64,000 bases of DNA from Corylus avellana (taxonomy: Eukaryota; Streptophyta; Magnoliopsida; Fagales; Betulaceae): contig NC_081543.1 of NCBI RefSeq assembly GCF_901000735.1, positions 13,279,369 to 13,343,368 of the forward strand, in the 5' to 3' direction. Position numbers and translations under genes: made by a program. Below the pieces are notes generated by a model. That model was not told the DNA's origin. It ran no database searches and worked only from the letters and a program-made list of their open reading frames with translations. Of this stretch, positions 9,530-20,861 are shown in pieces (the first letter of the stretch is position 1; every line of letters starts with the position of its first letter).

Positions 9530-10610
9530 GCATTTTGCATTTATTTAATTGCTATTTTTTTTTTTTTTTCATCTGTACTCTTTCTCACTAGCCTCACTAT
9601 TGCCTGCTTGATGAACAAAGACAAACCAACATAAAAATGAATGATAAAGCATAAAGTCGTTCTTTTATTAATGAGTAACTCTTTCATTTAAAAAAGTTAA
9701 TGAATACAATGCACTCTAGCTATTTAGCCAAAAATTCCAGGAAAACAACAAGCTTCTTGAACACTACTACAACTATACAGATTACAACCAGCAAAGTAAC
9801 AAACTACATCAGCCAAACCATCACACAGCAAACCAAGCAACCAACAGCATCTCAAACTGCAGCTTACTGTTCAAAAAAAACATCTGACTGCAAAAAAACC
9901 TTGCTATACACTTGTTGTCTCAGTAGCAGCAACCATCCAGCATGACCCAATAGTTTTACAGGTGAAGCGGGCTGAGGGTACTGTATTTCAGGAAATGGCA
10001 TCATTGAGGCCTGAGTTGTTGGCAGTGGAATTGAGCTAGATTTGCCTTTGACCAACTTGCAGAGCCTGTATGTTTTGGGATAAATTGACAATTCAAATTT
10101 GACATGAAGGTAACCACATAAATTATTAAACAAAGGGCTTCAGGCAAGAGATTGGTTATGATCTCAAAGCATTTCACCACTAACCAGATAAATATAAAAA
10201 CATGAGAGCACTTAAATTACTCCAAAGTTGGTCAGCTTTCAAAATCTGATTTGGGCATTGATTTCTAGAATATAAGGTCAAAATAAATATTAACATAAAG
10301 AGGAAAAGAGTAATAAGGCTTACAGCATTTTCATTCAAATTGATAACCACAGCTTTCTTTAGACTGCTGTGAAGAAAATGCTCCCCACTATCACTGCAAC
10401 ACACCATGAGTCAGCTCATAATAAACCATGTACATTGAATGACATATAAGCTTTACAAATAATTTGTTCATCTAGATGCTACCACAAGAAAGAAAGAAAA
10501 GGAAAGATGCTGCTAATTCCTTATCTCTTTTGTCAGCTCATTACCTGATCAATTTCAACATGCATCAAACACTAGATAATTAATAAAGATACTGAGAAAG
10601 GAATTCTTCA

Positions 10611-10646
<36 letters not shown>

Positions 10647-10850
10647 AATGCTGCAGATAATTAATGATATCATCATATCAGTAGTTTCAAAAAGAAGAGA
10701 GGAAAAAGGAATGAAGCCAAAGGCAAAGCCCAAGTGCACCTTGATAATGAAGCCATTAGTATATCGTGTGGGTGGGAGAGGAGCATGTACAGGCGGATCT
10801 GAGCTTAAAGCTATACAAAACCTTGCAAATATATATATATATAAGCAGGG
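9530..10850. other. CACTA interior with unassigned exon-like pieces
   Basis: On the minus strand, 10324-10393 is bounded by TGCAG and GTAAGC and encodes SGEHFLHSSLKKAVVINLNE; a further piece starts at 10065 after ACATACAG and encodes a Pro/Ser-rich stretch (PLPTTQASMMPFPEIQYPQP). The two could be exons of a captured gene whose family I do not recognise. A (TA)n microsatellite lies at 10613-10642. No full gene is visible. Confidence 0.4.
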
Positions 10851-11510
10851 AATCACAAAGTTGATCAAGTAGGGAAAAAGAGTAAAAGACTTTAGTTAGG
10901 CCCCCTACAAACCAAGATCCATGGACAAAGACAAACAAACTTGCATCACAAGTGCATTTTAGAGTACCTCCATGCATAGATGGAGTTAGAACACAACTAA
11001 AGAACAAAAAGGCAAACCCTGGAACCAAATTTTTATGATCAAAGATAAATAAATAAATAAAATGGTTTGGATCTATATATAATACAATTTAGTGGGTATT
11101 TAAAGGGAGGCAAAACTATATATGAATTTAAGGAAATATCCGAGAAGATATATATATATATCCTGAACAGATTAGATCCAAGCAGGGAAGCACAAAGTTG
11201 ATCTAGTAGGGAAAAAGAGTAAAAGACTTTAGTTAGGCCCACTACAAACCAAGATCCATGGACAAAGACAAACAAACTTGCATCACAAGTGCATTTTAGA
11301 GTACCTCCATACTTGTAGTACATATATTACATGCATAGATGGAGTTAGAAAGCAACTAAAGAACAAAAAGGCAAACCCTGCAACCAAATTTTTATGATCA
11401 AAGATAAATAAATAAATAAAATGGTTTGGATCTGTATATAATACAACTTACTGGATATTTAAAGGGAGGCAAATCTATATATGAATTTAAGGAAATATCC
11501 GAGAAGATAT
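10846..11510. repeat. Tandem duplication inside the CACTA
   Basis: 10846-11151 and about 11181-11510 are near-identical direct copies (both contain GGGAAAAAGAGTAAAAGAC and TCAAAGATAAATAAATAAAT), differing by small indels and (TA)n length. No coding content is evident. Confidence 0.85.
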
Positions 11511-11629
11511 CAGGAAAATAAAAGGAAATTACTTGAAACTAACAAATTCTTTAGCAATATTTTCCTTCTCGAGTGAGGGAGAGATAAGAAGAGAGATCCA
11601 TGTGGGGGGTTGCTTACAAAAATTTAACT

Positions 11630-11713
11630 TCACTTGATGATGGCATAGACAGCATAAATAATCACAGGAATGTAGCCGAAAAGGGTCAGCAACAAACAGA
11701 TCCAAAACTCCAC
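11630..11713 (-). pseudogene. Captured RCI2/PMP3 last exon
   Basis: After an acceptor (TCATCAG|GTGGAG) the minus strand encodes VEFWICLLLTLFGYIPVIIY and then AVYAIIK and a TGA stop. This is the second transmembrane half of RCI2/PMP3 small plasma-membrane proteins (family consensus LLTLFGYIPGIIYAVY). The first exon, with the other membrane segment, is missing, so this is a gene fragment carried by the CACTA. The G-to-V change in the conserved YIPG is a departure from the family. Confidence 0.85.
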
Positions 11714-11793
11714 CTGATGAATCACCCCCCAAATAATTTATTTTATTTTATTTATTTATTTATTTATTTTTTATGAATAAGCAACTTTATAGA

Positions 11794-12007
11794 TCAAAAC
11801 AAGAACCAATTACACATCAACACCAAAAACAAACCTGGAATAGCTAGAGAAAACCAGACTAACTTCCACCACTCTCTTTTCCCTAAGAGCCTCCCAAATA
11901 TCATAACTAACATATACTCCATTCCTAGAAGCAGTCCATATGGGATTATCAAAAGATACCAAACTGATTGCAGCAAGTCGAGTTTGAATATCCATCAAAG
12001 ACATCAA
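11794..12007 (-). pseudogene. LINE zf-RVT fragment inside the CACTA
   Basis: Across two frames the minus strand gives GVYVSYDIWEALREK and WWKLVWFSLAIP, matching the plant LINE zf-RVT segment (S-x-WEALR...WWKLVWF..AIPKH). One frameshift near 11930 separates them. Unlike the LINE copies around the CACTA, so it is from another LINE family. Confidence 0.65.
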
Positions 12008-12303
12008 AGAGAAATTACAAAGGAAAAAAAAAACATATTAGAGAGAAATTACCAAATCAATGAAGGTTTTTTTTTAAGAGAATCAGATTTTGCTCCCAAC
12101 GTCAAGGTTCTTTTTCCATCTCCAAGCAACAAATTTCGTTAACAGCTGAACTATTAGTTGAATTAGTTAAAAACAATAAATAAATAAAAGACCTATCATG
12201 ACAGCTAAGAAAAAAATAATAATCTTTTTGTCCCGTATCCCATATTTTCCCGGTAACCAAACATATCTTGAAGGAAAAAACCAGTAGATCAAAGCAAACT
12301 TAC

Positions 12304-12372
12304 CGGTTCCACCATCTCCGACAATCACAGACTTGATCCTCGTGTAATCAACAATATGTTGGTTCGGCAACC
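12304..12372 (-). pseudogene. Captured Ran GTPase exon 2 fragment
   Basis: Between an acceptor (TTGTAG|GG) and a donor (ACCG|GTAAGT) the minus strand encodes LPNQHIVDYTRIKSVIVGDG and then GTG. Plant Ran begins [26 protein letters not shown] with introns at these points, so exon borders are preserved. Only the P-loop exon is here; changes such as QQ to QH and PSF to TRI suggest decay. It is a second host gene caught by the CACTA. Confidence 0.85.
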
Positions 12373-12422
12373 CTACAATACAAAACCAATAAATCAGAAT
12401 AAAAAAAAAAGACTGGAATAAT

Positions 12423-12740
12423 TCATAAAAAATAAAAAATAAAAGAAAGGAAAGGAAAGAATGGATGGAAGAAAATAGGCTCTATTTGTCGGCATTCGGC
12501 AGCTGAAGGATCAAAACCCCCCACTTTTTCCAGATTTTTTCCAGCTGCAAGGTTCCCACTTTTTCCTATGCAACAAGGGTAGAGATTTCGCAGAGAGAGA
12601 GAGAGAGAGCGGAAGAGGGAACTGCTGCTGTGAATGAAGGAGATGAGAGGGTGGATTTGCGAAAATTGGGGGGATTTTGAGATGGGCGGGTGAATTAAAT
12701 TTTCACCCATTTTGGCGGCAAGCGTCAAAAATTTGGGTAA
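12423..12740 (-). other. Possible captured 5' leader upstream of the Ran exon
   Basis: On the minus strand this has a CT-microsatellite (12594-12612) and a higher GC content than its surroundings, as in a plant 5' UTR, and sits just upstream of the Ran exon in the same orientation. I cannot find the expected ATG-GC exon 1, so the assignment is tentative. Confidence 0.35.
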
Positions 12741-14690
12741 ATGTCTATTTTAACCTTTGTTATTATAAAAATATCCTTATATTTCAAGGGTAATTGAATA
12801 ATATGTGCAATTTAATAACATCACAATAATCATTAAATATTAATATTAAATAATAAAATCCATATATTTCAAGGGTAATTGAATAAATATGTGCAATTTA
12901 ATAACATCACAATAATAATTAAATATGAATATTAAATAATAAAAGTGAATAATATTAATGCTTAATCATATAATTATTAGATCATGTTATATAAAATCGA
13001 AGATTGTACGAATTGTTAGAGATCATATGATAATACTTAGATCATATAATCACATACTTAGGAATTATGATCATTATGACTTTAATATTGATCATATGGT
13101 CTTAGATCTTGGACAACATGATCTAATGATTCATATGTAATTAATGATAATACTAAGATGTAATGATTATATTCATATCATATAGTAATTATATAAATCA
13201 TATAACATATGGTGTTATGAGATTCATATGATCGTACTTAAAAATTTGGATAACTATGAGTCATAATGATCATACTTATCATAGATAATCTTATAAGTCA
13301 TATGATATATGATATATGATATTATGAAGCATTAAAAATTTGAAATATTATTTTAAATTCCACTAAACACATTCCATTGAAAATTACATTACCCAAATTA
13401 TCCCTAATTGAAAAACCCAATACAATATCTAGTTATAAAACAAAAACCAAAACCATAATATATATTGAAATGATAGATGAAATGATAGATAGATGAAGCT
13501 GTTCAGTTCTTTTCGCAATGTTTTCTCACAACGCTGGGATATATATATTTTATTTAAAAAAATATCATGCTAATAATACTAATTAAAAGAGAAAACTTAA
13601 TTAAAAGACGGAAAAAAAAACACGTTGTTTGATCATTAAAAGACTACTTTGTATATATTAATTACTTTCATGACTAAAGTTAAATAGAAAGTTAGTTAAG
13701 AGTGTCAAATAATATTGTTTGATGAATTTTTAATATAATTATATTAGTAATTTCTTTTCTTTTTTGTGCGGACATGTCGAAAAAAAATTATTATATTAGT
13801 TAATTTAGTTATATATATATATATATATATATTTAATGAGACAGTCAAATTTCAATATAATCTATTATTTTTAAAAATTAGAAGATGAGATTTTGATATG
13901 ATCATCTTTTTTTTTTTTTTTGTTGAAACGATCGGACACTTCAATTTTGATCTAATCATCTAAATTATTTATTTTAAAAGATCATACGTCAAGTTTCATA
14001 CGATCTTAGACTCTCATATAATGATTATATAAATCATATAACACAACCACCAACAAAATTTATTTCCTTAAACGTAAAACTTCAGATTGTAAGAGGTTAA
14101 TTTTCATATATATGATAATATGAGGCATTAAAATTTTGAAATTTATGTTAATTTATATCAAAATATCGCATTAATTAATGACCTAGACATAAAACTATTC
14201 ATGCATATTGAATTAACCAAAATAAATTCAAATTTAATGTATTTTTTTTATTTTAAATATTATTTGATAGGAATTATAAGGAATCTTGACAAATTAATGT
14301 AAATATGAGAAGTTAATAAACAAAAATTTCTTTCTTTCAAATAAAATTTGAATTTTTAATTCAAGATTGATACAAAATTTTCCTTAACTATCCTTAAATG
14401 TGCATAATAATTGATCAACGTTTAAATAACCTTTTTTTGGAAGTGAACGTTTAAATAACCTAAACATAAAGTTATATTATTTGAATTTCATTAAACACTA
14501 AGTCAATAGTAATTAATGCTAAAAATTAAAAATGGTGCGTTTTGGTATTGGCTAATTAAGAATTTGTATTTAAATCACCTAAATTCTCGTGAAAACGCAC
14601 TCAACGGTTCAATTTTGTTTTGATTAAATGTGAGTCGTTGATGCCAATGCGTGATGGGATATGCACAAACTCAATAAGACAAAAAGATAA
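12740..14690. other. AT-rich CACTA interior, no genes
   Basis: Contains a direct repeat of about 75 bp (12777-12850 and 12853-12930, CATATATTTCAAGGGTAATT), many ATCATATGAT-type motifs at 13000-13340, (TA)n at 13810-13831, and at 13755-13790 a remnant GTGCGGACATGTCGAAAAAA matching the 3' end of the SINEs at 51 and 58 kb. No supportable gene. Confidence 0.6.
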
Positions 14691-16010
14691 AAATGCCCTA
14701 TGTATTTTTCAATAAGACAAAAATACCCCTATAAATTCAAAAAAATAAAAAAAAAAATAAATAAATTTTTAATTTTTTTTTTAAAACGAAAATTTTAATT
14801 TAAAAAGAAAGATTTTTTTAAAATTTTTTTTTTTTTAAACGAATATTTAAAAAAAAAACGATTTTTTTTTTTTTTTTTTTTTTTTTGTAAAAACCAATTT
14901 TTTTTAAACGATTTTTTCTTTAAACAGAAATTTTTATTTAAAAGAAACGAAAATTGTTAATTTTTTTTTAAAACAGAAATTTTTATTTTAAAATGTTATA
15001 AAAAAAAATATTTTTCATAACAAAAAAAATAAAGAAATTTTTTAATTTTTTTCTCATACAATGGATTTTTCTTAATTTTAAATTTTCCACCCTTTGGGTT
15101 TATTTATTTATTGGGAAAAGTCCACATAACCCCCTCAAACTACCATTCAATTGACAATGTCCTCCTCAAACTTTCAATTGTGACAATGTCCCCCTCAAAC
15201 TACCAAAAACCATGTTCCCCCCAATGACGAAATTACCCAGAGTAAAATATAAACAAAAATACTAAAACTTCTAGAAAAAACCTAAAACTAACAAAAAAAA
15301 ATTATCCAAACTTGGCCAATTTTTTCTTTCTTAAAATCAATTTTATAAGAAAAAAATTAAAAAAATTTCGATTTTTTATTTTTTATAGAAATTGAAAATT
15401 TTCGTTTTATTTTATTTTATTTTTGTTTTATAATTTTATTTAAATAAAAATTTACGTTTAAAAAAATAAAATTTTTCGCTTAATAAAATGAATTTTTTTG
15501 TTTTTTAAAACTAAATAAAAAAAAGTTTTTTAAAAAAATAAAAATTTCCGTTTAAAAAAAAAAAATTGTTTTATTTTTAAATTAAAATTTTTCGTTTTTT
15601 TCTTTTAAATCAATTTTTTTTTTTTTTAATTTATAGGGATATTTTTGTCTTATTGAGAAATTTATAGGGGCATTTTTGTCATATTGCTAGCCTTGGGGGG
15701 ACATTGACAATGTTTTGGTAGTTTGGAGGGGATATTGTTGCAATTGAAAATTTGGGAGGGACATTGTCAATTGGTTGGTAGTTTGAGGGGGGTATGTGGA
15801 CTTTACCCTTATTTATTTTAGTTTTAGGTTTTTTTCTAGAAGTTTTAGTATTTTTTGTTTTTATTTTACTAAGGGTAGTTTTGTCATTGGGAAAAACGTT
15901 GACAATTTTTGATAGTTTGAGGAGGAAATTGTCACAATTAAAAGTTTAAGGGGACATTGTCAATTAGGTGGTAGTTTGAGGGGGGTATATAGACTTTCCC
16001 CTTTATTTTT
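14690..16010. repeat. Nested inverted repeats, TIR-type element(s)
   Basis: 15113-15290 (GGGAAAAGTCCACATAACCC ... ACCTAAAAC) is reverse-complementary to 15820-16000. A second right-arm-like copy lies at 15690-15805. Outside the left arm, AAGACAAAAATACCCCTATA (14710-14740) pairs with TATAGGGG...TTTTTGTC near 15640-15690. The core is poly-A/poly-T rich. This looks like one or two non-autonomous TIR or foldback elements nested in the CACTA. No ORF. Confidence 0.65.
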
Positions 16011-16526
16011 TGAATTCTTTTTTATTTTCTCTTAGTGAGAATTAATATTATGTTAAATTGTTAATGACAACAATAGGAATTTACAAATATAATATGTTAG
16101 TCATATAATTAATTAAATCGTATATGATATTACTGAAGAAGATCAGAGCAAGATATTGATTTGATTTAGAAGTACCGTGATTTGCAGAGATTTTCGAATA
16201 TTTAGATCGTTTAGTTGAACTTAATTTTTCGGACGTTGATTTGTATAGATAAATATTAGTTGAACCCACTATCTTTTATTTTTTAACCTTTTGAATTCTT
16301 CTTTTCTTTTTTCTTAATTGAGAATTAATATTATATTATATTGTTAATTACATGCAGCTGTAGGATTGTAGGAACTTACAAATATAATAGATTAGTCATA
16401 TAATTATTTAAATCATATATGATAATTGAGCGAAATTTAAGGAGAAAATCACGACCTTTAATTAATTTACGAAATTGAAATGCACTTGTGCAATATATTC
16501 TTCTCACAGCATTTTCCCATAACGTT

Positions 16527-16565
<39 letters not shown>

Positions 16566-17240
16566 AAAATAAATAAATAAATAAAAAGACCATGTTTAAG
16601 CCTTTTCATAGTGGACAAGGCTTAGGTGCGTTCAAAACGATTGTGTTTTGGTCAATAAAAAAATAATTTTTATATTAAATATTAAAATAATTAATAATTA
16701 AAAAATAAAAATATTAAAAAACTAAAACTATTAAAAAATTAAAACAAAGAAAAGGAAATTGAGGGAGAGGGCGAGAAAGAGAGAGAGATGGGAGAGTCAG
16801 ACACAGTTTTTAATATTTTTATTTAAGCATTATTGATTATTTTAATAATTAATGTAAAAAGTTATTTCTTTTATAAACGATTGTTTAAGCCCTGCCCTTT
16901 CATAGTCTGCGGAATTACAAAAAATAAAAATAAAACAATAACAGTGCTTGCCAGCTGTTAAGCATTATACCAATAATGCTTGCCACTTGATTTCATCCAC
17001 CATGCAATTAGCTCCACGTGTCCATACCTGATTTCACTCTTCCTTCCTTGAAACCAGCAGACTTCCTCTTCCTTAATTCCTTTCTCTTTTCACAAACCAG
17101 ACGAAGGTTCCTTTCTCTTTTCGCAAACCAGACGTCGATCTCCTCCTTCTTCCTTTCTTCTCGCCCTAGTTCCATCTCTTAGCTAGTTAGGCTTAACATC
17201 CTCAGATTAAACCCTACCAAAGAAACGCCTTACCCCAAAA
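16010..17240. other. AT-rich CACTA interior, no genes
   Basis: Two diverged direct copies of about 60 bp (16078-16135 and 16376-16432, ATTAGTCATATAATTA) and a (TA)n tract at 16530-16560. 17000-17220 is pyrimidine-rich with CTTCCTTTC runs, resembling a leader. No gene is supported. Confidence 0.55.
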
Positions 17241-17434
17241 TGGACGGCGCCATCGTTTTTTGGGCAAATGCGGACCCAGTGACGGCGTTTCATCTAAAAA
17301 CGCCGCCATTGCTGACCCATTAGACGACGTTTCATCTAAAAACGCCGCCATTGATGGCCCATTACCGGCGGCAGCACAAAACGCCGGCATATGCTGTTTT
17401 AGACGGCGTTTTTATAAAACGCCGGAATTGGAAA
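17240..17434. repeat. CACTA right subterminal repeats
   Basis: Repeats of GACGGCGTTTCATCTAAAAA and AACGCCGCCATTG, sharing the GCCGGCG/ACGCCG core with the left array but fewer and differently spaced. Confidence 0.85.
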
Positions 17435-17463
17435 CGCCGGCCTAAGGTGTTTTTTTTGTAGTG
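17435..17463 (-). repeat. CACTA right terminal inverted repeat
   Basis: Plus strand ends GGTGTTTTTTTTGTAGTG, the inverted copy of the left end, followed by ACT at 17464-17466. Confidence 0.92.
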
Positions 17464-18150
17464 ACTCTCCAGTTCTTTCCATAATCGTCAGCTTTGTTTC
17501 GCCAATAGGGCCTTATTAAAAAAGGTGAGATCTCGAAAACCCATCCCACCCGAAGCTTTGGCCATACCCATCTTTCCCCAACTCATCCAATTAGTATGGG
17601 TTTCATTATCTTGATGATCCCACCAAAATTTTCGCATTTGGGAATTGATATTCAAACAAAGGCCTTTTGGCAATAGAAAAATGCTCATATAGTAGGACAG
17701 AATAGCCTGAATTACTGCCTTAAGTAGTGTTGTGCGTGACTTTCCCACCAAAGCCGAGAGACCCAAATAAGTGTCATAACGTTGGGTAGCCGGTATCCCT
17801 GCCATTGCCAAAATTGCTTCCTTCTCCACCCTTGTCGAATTTTTGCTAAAAAACAAGGAGGTCTTATTATTATTTAGTCGCTAGCCTCACGCTTTTTCAT
17901 TGAGCTACAAAATATTATTCAATCTTTCCCACTGTGAGATGCTAGCCCTGCAAAATAACAGATTGTCGTCCGCAAAGAATATGTGACTTATCCAAGGGCC
18001 CCTTCTAGAAGTGGGTACCCCCATCAAAGCTCCCAACCCATTAGCATTGGTTATCATGGAACTCAAAGACTCAACACATAAGAGGGACATATATAGGGAA
18101 ATAGGATCTCCCTATCTAATACCCCTCTCCAGAATAATTTTCCATACGTA
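17464..18150 (-). mobile_element. LINE copy A, RT part
   Basis: Minus strand. 17905-18090 encodes RT motifs (GVPTSRRGPWISHIFFADDN) with FADD in place of YADD; 17488-17856 encodes the following region (TYLGLSALVGKS, FLLPKGLCLNINSQMRKFWW, GGMGFRDL). The piece is continuous with 7439-8895 once the CACTA is removed. Right junction CCATACGTAATAG is the 5'-truncation point, shared with copies B and C. Confidence 0.9.
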
Positions 18151-19056
18151 ATAGTATTAGTTGCTTAGTTATTGTTCATAGCAGTAGTTTATTAGTAACT
18201 GTATCTAACTGTCGCAGAGGTTTAATTAATTAAGGTGGTATTTATGGTGGTCGGTTCGGTCTACATGATCAGTGCAAGAATCAAATATTAATTAAGCTCA
18301 AATATCCTTACAGAGAATCAATGGCATTAATCCAGCTGTCCGTGATTTATGTAATTTGCCTGTTATAGTTAGTTAATTAATTAATATGGGTTGGTTGATT
18401 CTCATTAATATTTATAATCTTTGATTGACTGAAATTGATATTTAGATTCTCATATATAATTGATACCTGCAATTGCAGTTGCATGTCAAATTAATTTTAC
18501 AACAATCTTTCCTTAACGTACGGCTTTTTCCCAACGCCCTTTATTTTGGATTCATCTTTCCTTTCTAAACACAATATGCATGCCTTAATAATATCAGTTT
18601 TAATTAATAAAATCAGATTTAATAAAATTTCTTATGATTTACTTACAAAAGAAAAACTAGTTATCTTCCCCCTCCTCCTAGTTATCTTATTTGTATTCTA
18701 GTGCGCTTCAATTTCATAATACTTCTATTTAATTGATACGAAGAAAAATAACATCAAAATAATTGCATACCATTGATAAATAATTAAACACTAGAAGCAA
18801 TTAATTAGACATACAATACTAGTGTGGAATAAAGAAATTATTTATGTTAATTTTTTGATAAATTACATTAAAATATAATATAATTTTATATTGATTAATT
18901 GTAAGGCTGCCCTTACATTAACGAGATCCTAGCTCCGCCACTGCCAATGGGTCCAATTCCACAATTCCTACGAGAGTTATTGAGGACATGACAGGGCTTG
19001 ACTTTGATCACACTATAGGACTTGAAATTAATTAAAGCCAAATTATATTATACAGC
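18150..19056. other. Copy of the F-box gene upstream flank
   Basis: 18200-19040 matches 30665-31510 and 60440-61320 (GGTTTAATTAATTAAGGTGG and onward), but the F-box gene is absent and the block abuts the LINE on its left. At about 19056 it changes abruptly to HAL3-intron sequence (also found at 34980). Confidence 0.75.
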
Positions 19057-19477
19057 TATAGTAATATTGATTTTACACACACACACAAACAAGTACGTAT
19101 AATATTGAAGTAGTAGAGAATGTGAGCTTGAATATGTCTTAACTTAATATTATGAAATAATTGTAAAATAAAAATGTAGTATGTACTCTAAATAGTAAAT
19201 ACGACACTCATGTCCCACTACTAATTGGCCATTGTGCAAATTAACATAATAAAATATGTAATAAAAAAAATAATAAAGTAGATAGCATTAGTGTTTTACT
19301 GAAGACAAAACAAAAAAATGGCGCCAAATGTGTCGATGTCATGGGAGATGTTTTTGGTCGACCAAAATCTAAAGAGTTCTATGATGGGCCCCATCTCAGA
19401 TGTACTCATGCCTCTCTCGTCTTGTTTATATATTGCTCATCACCTCGCCCCTTCACGCCTCCTCTCTCTTTTCTCCA

Positions 19478-19525
<48 letters not shown>

Positions 19526-19725
19526 GTTGCTTTGTCTTGGATTCATATAGCCCATTTTGTCTTCCTTCTTTTTTATTTCTGAATATATATAGGGCCTTTT
19601 GTCTTTTGGTTTCAGACAAAGTACCCTACAAAAAAAAAAAGAAACTGATCAAGGGGTAAGGGTAAGTTGTCCTGGGAGGGGGATAGATTGACTATTGTTA
19701 GCCCTAGAAAGGGACACGTGGCGGA
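19056..19725. promoter_or_regulatory. Promoter and leader of the LBD-type exon
   Basis: From about 19131 the sequence is absent from the paralogous HAL3 intron at 35045. It contains TTTATATATT (19426), then a (CT)n microsatellite (19482-19521) typical of a plant 5' UTR, and an ACACGTGGC G-box-like site at 19709-19717 just before the ATG. Confidence 0.5.
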
Positions 19726-20478
19726 ATGAAGGAGAGTGGCAGGAAACAAGGTGCTCCTTCACCATGCGCAGCATGCAAGCTTCTGAGGAGGAGATGTGCT
19801 GAGGACTGTGTTTTTGCTCCTTATTTTCCAGCTGATGAACCCCAGAAGTTTGCTAACGTGCACAAGGTCTTTGGTGCCAGCAATGTCAACAAAATGTTAC
19901 AGGTTCGCTTTCTTCTTATCTTTCAAATAAATCAATAAATAACGATTTTTTTTTTTTGCCTTAAATCATTCCTTTTACAGCAAAAGACCAACTCTAGAGT
20001 AAGACTAATTCTTAATTATTTGGATGAGATCCTGTGATATCTATGGGCTTTTTTCTACTTCCTTTGCAAGGCTGTTTCTGTATTTTGTTGTCACGTAATT
20101 TGAAATAATCCTGAGTTCAATCTTATCATTTTAACCTGAATATGTCTTAAGGTTTGTGCTATGTTCTAATTGTAGATCGGCGGGGGATTGTGCGACAACT
20201 TACTGACATGCATTGTGCGAGCATGGGATTACAGCAAGCCTTTCTTTGTTGCACCTGCCATGAACACGTTGATGTGGAACAATCCTTTCACGGAACGACA
20301 TATCATGTCGATTGACGAGCTTGGCATTTCTCTCATTCCACCTGTCACGAAGAGGCTGGCTTGTGGGGATTATGGCAATGGTGCAATGGCTGAACCTTCT
20401 CTAATATACTCAACTGTAAGGCTTTTCTTAGAGTCAAAGATTCAACAAGATGGCGGTAATACTGAGCAACTTTTCTAA
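19726..20478 (+). CDS. Chimeric gene: LOB-domain exon joined to HAL3/PPCDC last exon
   Basis: Exon 1 (19726-19902, 59 codons) encodes an LBD N-terminus: the C-block [20 protein letters not shown] (C-x2-C-x6-C-x3-C), then [18 protein letters not shown], where LBD genes normally have a phase-0 intron (CAG|GTTCGC). Exon 2 (20176-20478) is the last exon of phosphopantothenoylcysteine decarboxylase, with PAMNTLMW and the catalytic-Cys motif [13 protein letters not shown], and it also starts in phase 0 (TTGTAG|ATC). Splicing would give an in-frame 159-aa fusion. It lacks the second half of the LOB domain and the FMN/His part of PPCDC. The exon 2 frame is intact while the native HAL3 copy is broken. 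Whether it is spliced or translated is inferred; both halves could be relics. Confidence 0.6.
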
Positions 20479-20479
20479 C

Positions 20480-20860
20480 AAAAGTTGGCATTTGTAGAGG
20501 AGATGGAAGAGTTAGTTAACACGTTATGTATAACATGCTAGGTTTGTTGTAGTCCTTTGATCTTGTTGTATCAGGTGCATTGTGTTTTTACTTGTGCTTG
20601 GTGGTCTGTCTATCTGGTGACAGTGAAGCTCTTACAACCTCTATTCGATTAAGGGTGAAGATTAAGCACGCTGACAAAATTATTATTATTATTATTTTTT
20701 TATTAAAAAATTAAAAAAAAAAAATTGTTGCTTGGCGTTCAGAGCACGCGCGTGTTCTGAATCACGGCTCTTCCATTAAATAAGATGGTAAATCAAGATT
20801 TGATGTTGTTGTATTTAATGGTGTAGATGATGCTACATCATTTTAACCGTATTAATGGCT
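20480..20860. other. HAL3 3' flank, no gene
   Basis: Matches 35525-35720 (ATGTATAACATGCTAG, GTGCATTGTGTTTTTACTTG) as the 3' UTR and downstream flank of the HAL3 exon. Ends in AT-rich DNA. Confidence 0.65.
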
Positions 20861-20861
20861 A

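Larger units (their letters stand above)
8899..17463. mobile_element. Non-autonomous CACTA (En/Spm) transposon, 8565 bp
   Basis: It begins CACTACAAAAAAAACAC and ends with the reverse complement, giving terminal inverted repeats of about 29 bp with one mismatch. It is flanked by a 3-bp ACT duplication, the CACTA-family standard. GC-rich CCGGCG-motif arrays lie just inside both ends. I see no transposase domain in any frame; the interior has exon fragments of RCI2 and Ran, a LINE zf-RVT scrap, unassigned exon-like pieces and AT-rich DNA with nested inverted repeats. It is inserted in the RT region of LINE copy A; copies B and C show the empty site. It is therefore a gene-fragment-carrying (Pack-type) element that probably needs transposase in trans. 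Confidence 0.93.

Noticed and set aside
19318..19659. 113-codon plus-strand frame before the LBD exon
   Set aside because: It runs through the TATA region and the (CT)n leader (Ser-Leu repeats) and has no recognisable homology; it is 5' UTR.
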